Source: Myxococcota bacterium (GTDB taxonomy: Bacteria > Myxococcota_A > UBA9160 > PR03). From it: a stretch of DNA of 6,908 nt. The stretch spans positions 1 through 6,908 of the forward strand of contig JASJBO010000379.1 of assembly GCA_030066475.1 (NCBI GenBank). Reading direction: 5' to 3'. The notes under the pieces are model-generated. The model had not been told where the DNA came from. It made no database searches and saw only the letters and a program-made list of their open reading frames with translations. Shown here piece after piece: positions 4,257 to 6,908 of the stretch (position 1 is the first letter of the stretch; each line of letters begins with the position of its first letter). The position numbers and the translations under genes were made by a program.

Positions 4257-5966
4257 ATGCGCTGGTCCGATGCGTTCGTGCCGACGCTCCGCGACGACCC
4301 TGCCGACGCGGAGGCGGCGAGTCACAGGCTGCTGGTGCGCGCGGGATTCGTGCGGCAGCTCATCTCGGGGGTCTATGCCCTGCTCCCGCTCGGGCAGCGC
4401 GTGGCGCGCAAGATCGAGGCGGTGATCCGTGAGGAGATGGAGCGCATCGGCGCCCAGGAGTTCCGCATGCCGGCGCTCCAGCCCGCCGAGCTGTGGAAGC
4501 GCTCCGGGCGCTGGGACGGCATCGGCGAGATCTTCCGCCTGAAGGACCGGCGCGACACCGACCTGTGCCTGGGCATGACGCACGAGGAGGTGTTCACCCA
4601 CTTCGCGACCGAGCTGCGCACGTACCGGGCGCTGCCGCAGATCTGGTACCAGTTCCAGACCAAGTTCCGCGACGAGCCGCGGCCCAAGTCGGGACTGCTG
4701 CGCGTGCGCGAGTTCACGATGAAGGACTCGTACTCGTTCGACGCCGACGAGGCCGGGCTCGATCACGCCTTCGCGCTGCACTTCGATGCCTACCGGCGCA
4801 TCTTCGAGCGCTGCGGGCTGGACACCGTGGCGGTCGAGGCCTCGTCGGGCGCGATGGGCGGCAGCGAGTCGATCGAGTTCATGGTGGCGAGCGAGGCCGG
4901 CGAGGACTGGGTCGCACGCTGCGGCGCCTGCGGCTACGCCGCGAACGTCGAGAAGGCGACCTCGCGGCTGTCCGAGGTCGAGGACCCGCCTGGCCCGGAC
5001 GCCCCGGAGCCGTTCCCGACCCCCGGCGTGCGCAGCATCGAGGACCTGGTCGATTTCGAGGGGGGCGCGCCCGCAAACCGCCAGATCAAGACGCTGGTCT
5101 ACGTGCTCGACGGGGCCACGGTGCTCGTGCTGCTGCGCGGCGACCACCCGCTCTCGGAGCAGAAGCTCGCCGACGGCACCGGCGCGACCGACCTGCGGCC
5201 GGCGGCGGCCGAGGAGATCCGCGCGGCGCTGGGCGCCGGCGCCGGCAGCCTGGGTGCCGTGGGCGTCGCGGGGCTGCGCGTGCTCGCCGACGAGGCCCTG
5301 CGCGGGCGCCGCAACATGACCACGGGCGCCAACCGGGACGACCACCACCTGCGCGGCGTCGACCTCGAGCGCGACGTGGCGGTCGACGCCTGGCTCGACC
5401 TGCGCGAGGTGTCGGCCGGCGAGGCGTGCCCGCAGTGCGACGCGCCCCTGGCGGTCGACAAGACCATCGAGATCGGCCACATCTTCAAGCTCGGCACGCG
5501 CTACAGCGAGCTGCTCGGCGCCACGGTGCAGGACGAGGAGGGCGGCTCGCGTCCGGTGGTGATGGGCTCCTACGGAATCGGCGTGGGTCGGCTGCTGGCC
5601 TCGCTGGTGGAGCGCTCGCACGACGATGCCGGCATCGTGTGGCCCGTCACGGTGGCGCCCTACGAGGTGGTGGTGACCGTGCTCAATCCCACCGACGTCG
5701 AGACCGCGGAGGCTGGCGAGCGGCTCTACGAGGCGCTCCAGGGCCGCGGCATCGACGTGATCATCGATCCGCGCGACGAGCGCCCCGGCGTGAAGTTCAA
5801 GGACGCCGAGCTGGTCGGGATCCCGTACCGGCTCACCGTCGGGCCGCGCGGTCTCAAGGACAAGAAGGTCGAGCTGGTGCGCCGGCGCGACGGTCACAAG
5901 CGCGAGCTGCCGCTCGACCGCGCCGCCGAGGTGGTGGCCGAGTGCGTGCTCGAAGAGCGGCGCTGA
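4257..5966 (+). CDS. proS: Prolyl-tRNA synthetase, bacterial type with editing insert
   Basis: The 569-residue enzyme (E. coli ProRS has 572) charges tRNA-Pro with proline in the cytoplasm. Class II motif 2 is at about 133-162 (FQTKFRDEPRPKSGLLRVRE, then FTMKDSYSFD). Motif 3 is MGSYGIGVGR at 436-445, ending in R445. The INS (YbaK-like) cis-editing domain that removes mischarged alanine is present at about 225-395, with K278 in NRQIKTLVYV at the position of the E. coli editing lysine and GANRDDHH at 358-364 near its end. The anticodon-binding domain follows at about 465-565. Two CxxC pairs, C222/C225 and C391/C394, flank the insert and could jointly bind zinc; the E. coli segment I recall lacks the first pair. 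The start is fixed by a strong Shine-Dalgarno site. The exonuclease gene follows after 13 nt. Confidence 0.97.
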   Translation: MRWSDAFVPTLRDDPADAEAASHRLLVRAGFVRQLISGVYALLPLGQRVARKIEAVIREEMERIGAQEFRMPALQPAELWKRSGRWDGIGEIFRLKDRRDTDLCLGMTHEEVFTHFATELRTYRALPQIWYQFQTKFRDEPRPKSGLLRVREFTMKDSYSFDADEAGLDHAFALHFDAYRRIFERCGLDTVAVEASSGAMGGSESIEFMVASEAGEDWVARCGACGYAANVEKATSRLSEVEDPPGPDAPEPFPTPGVRSIEDLVDFEGGAPANRQIKTLVYVLDGATVLVLLRGDHPLSEQKLADGTGATDLRPAAAEEIRAALGAGAGSLGAVGVAGLRVLADEALRGRRNMTTGANRDDHHLRGVDLERDVAVDAWLDLREVSAGEACPQCDAPLAVDKTIEIGHIFKLGTRYSELLGATVQDEEGGSRPVVMGSYGIGVGRLLASLVERSHDDAGIVWPVTVAPYEVVVTVLNPTDVETAEAGERLYEALQGRGIDVIIDPRDERPGVKFKDAELVGIPYRLTVGPRGLKDKKVELVRRRDGHKRELPLDRAAEVVAECVLEERR

Positions 5967-5979
5967 CGGGGGCGGGCCG

Positions 5980-6864
5980 CTGCGCCAGACGGTCCAGCTC
6001 GTCGACTCGCACGTCTACATCTTCCGCGCCTACTTCTCGCTGCCGGAGATGGAGGCTCCCGACGGCACGCCGGTGGCGGCCGCCTACGGGTTCGCCAACA
6101 CGCTGGTCCGCATGCTCCAGGCATGGGCCCCGACCCACCTGGTGTGCTGCTTCGACCACGCGATGACGAGCTTCCGCAACGAGCTCGAGCCCGGCTACAA
6201 GGAGGGCCGCACCGAGCCGCCCGACGACCTGGAGCCCCAGTTCGCGCTGTGCTTCGAGGCGGCCGAGGCGCTCGGCCTGCCCGCGCTGTCGGCCGCCGAG
6301 TTCGAGGCCGACGACGTGATCGCCACCTTGAGCGACCGGGTGGTCGCCGCGGGCGCCGACGCCGTGGTCGTCACCACCGACAAGGACCTGGCGCAGCTGG
6401 TGCGCGAGGACGGGCGGGTGGTGCTGCACGACTTCGCCAGGGGCGACACGCTCGACGCCGACGCGGTGCGCGGCAAGTTCGGCGTGGACCCCGAGCAGAT
6501 CCCCGACTACCTGGGCCTGGTCGGCGACGCGGTCGACAACCTGCCCGGGGTGCCGGGCGTCGGTCCGAAGTCGGCCGCGGCCGCCCTGGGCGCGTTCGGA
6601 CGCATCGACGCGATCCCGGCCGATCCCGGCGCTTGGAGCGGGGTCGCGGTGCGCGGCGCCGCGCGGCTCGCCGGCCGCATCGAAGCCCACCGCGAGCGCG
6701 CGCTGCGGACGCGCGAGCTGGCGACGGTGTGCCGCCAGGTGCCGGGTCTTCCCGGCCACGCCGACGCGCTGTCCCGGCGTCCGGTCGACCGCGACCGGCT
6801 CGCCGCCCTGTGCGACCGGCTCGGCTGGCTGGGTATCCGCGACCGCGCCTTGCGCCTCTCCTGA
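5980..6864 (+). CDS. 5'-3' exonuclease / flap endonuclease (PolA N-terminal-like), probable CTG start
   Basis: Read from CTG 5980 the protein has 294 residues, close to stand-alone bacterial enzymes such as B. subtilis YpcP. It carries the metal-binding acidic set of the PolA 5' nuclease family: D9 in LVDSHVYIFRAYFSLP, D59 in CCFD, E109/D111/D112 in EADD, D134/D136 in TTDKD, and D183/D186 in GDAVDN. GVPGVGPKSA at about 190-199 is the helix-3-turn-helix DNA contact. Y73, K74 and R77 lie in the helical-arch region. It should remove 5' flaps or RNA primers in the cytoplasm. There is no polymerase domain. The first ATG in frame (6049) would delete D9 and the first strand. The frame is open back to a TGA at 5791 but has no ATG, GTG or TTG, so CTG 5980 is inferred as the start. 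The G-rich stretch at 5968-5976 is a weak Shine-Dalgarno candidate. The gene probably forms an operon with proS. Confidence 0.85.
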   Translation: MRQTVQLVDSHVYIFRAYFSLPEMEAPDGTPVAAAYGFANTLVRMLQAWAPTHLVCCFDHAMTSFRNELEPGYKEGRTEPPDDLEPQFALCFEAAEALGLPALSAAEFEADDVIATLSDRVVAAGADAVVVTTDKDLAQLVREDGRVVLHDFARGDTLDADAVRGKFGVDPEQIPDYLGLVGDAVDNLPGVPGVGPKSAAAALGAFGRIDAIPADPGAWSGVAVRGAARLAGRIEAHRERALRTRELATVCRQVPGLPGHADALSRRPVDRDRLAALCDRLGWLGIRDRALRLS

Positions 6865-6899
6865 ACGCGCGGTTCGGCCCCCCAAACGCGCGGTCGGCC
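6864..6899 (+). repeat. Short direct repeat upstream of the next gene
   Basis: AACGCGCGGTTCGGCC (6864-6879) recurs as AACGCGCGGTCGGCC (6885-6899), lacking one T, with a period of 21 bases, about two helical turns. It starts at the stop codon of the exonuclease gene and ends three bases before a -10-like sequence. This geometry fits a regulator binding site, but a chance duplication is also possible. Confidence 0.45.
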
Positions 6900-6901
6900 G
6901 C

Positions 6902-6907
6902 TAGAAT
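6902..6907 (+). promoter_or_regulatory. Candidate -10 element for the gene beyond the right edge
   Basis: TAGAAT in GCTAGAATG matches five of six bases of TATAAT in otherwise extremely GC-rich DNA, immediately after the direct repeat. The gene it would serve lies outside the window, so this cannot be confirmed here. Confidence 0.4.
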
Positions 6908-6908
6908 G

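Noticed and set aside
4245..5897. 550-codon minus-strand open frame opposite proS
   Set aside because: Antisense shadow of a certain ProRS; no domain or motif of its own.
5854..6885. 343-codon minus-strand open frame opposite the exonuclease gene
   Set aside because: Antisense shadow; the plus strand carries the complete 5' nuclease motif set.

Overview
The window is very GC-rich bacterial DNA (roughly 70% or more by eye). It carries five intact genes, one probable gene remnant and several intergenic repeats and hairpins. The gene set (RNase D with a second HRDC-like region, FIST-domain protein, bacterial-type ProRS with the editing insert, small 5'-3' exonuclease) and the base composition suggest an uncultured, high-GC proteobacterial or myxobacterial-like lineage. 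This placement is an impression from composition and gene types, not a phylogenetic result.

Layout. Positions 1-80 hold about one and a half copies of a 55-bp tandem GC-rich repeat that runs off the left edge. A predicted lipoprotein with a beta-propeller-like body lies on the minus strand (82-1224). The interval 1225-1611 is less GC-rich. It holds a plus-strand remnant resembling a Rieske [2Fe-2S] protein with its ligands lost (about 1245-1454), a long hairpin, a pair of inverted arms, and a strong terminator for the next gene. Ribonuclease D (rnd) is on the minus strand (1612-2769, TTG start). The 210-bp divergent gap 2770-2979 contains candidate -10 elements in both directions and an almost perfect hairpin between them. 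On the plus strand follow a FIST-domain protein (2980-4131), a second dispersed copy of the left-edge repeat (4150-4194), prolyl-tRNA synthetase (proS, 4257-5966) and a 5'-3' exonuclease homologous to the PolA N-terminal domain (best read as 5980-6864). The window ends in a short direct repeat and a likely -10 box for the next gene.

How the genes relate. proS and the exonuclease are 13 nt apart and are probably co-transcribed. The FIST gene points the same way, but 125 bp with a repeat and a possible promoter separates it from proS. rnd and the lipoprotein gene are co-directional but separated by a terminator. The content is mostly housekeeping (tRNA charging, RNA and DNA nucleases) plus one sensory-type protein and one envelope protein. 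I see no defence island, CRISPR array, transposase, phage gene, tRNA or rRNA. The most informative oddities are the repeat lying in the same orientation behind two gene 3' ends, the Rieske-like remnant, and the exonuclease reading frame, which has no ATG/GTG/TTG upstream of its first catalytic aspartate.
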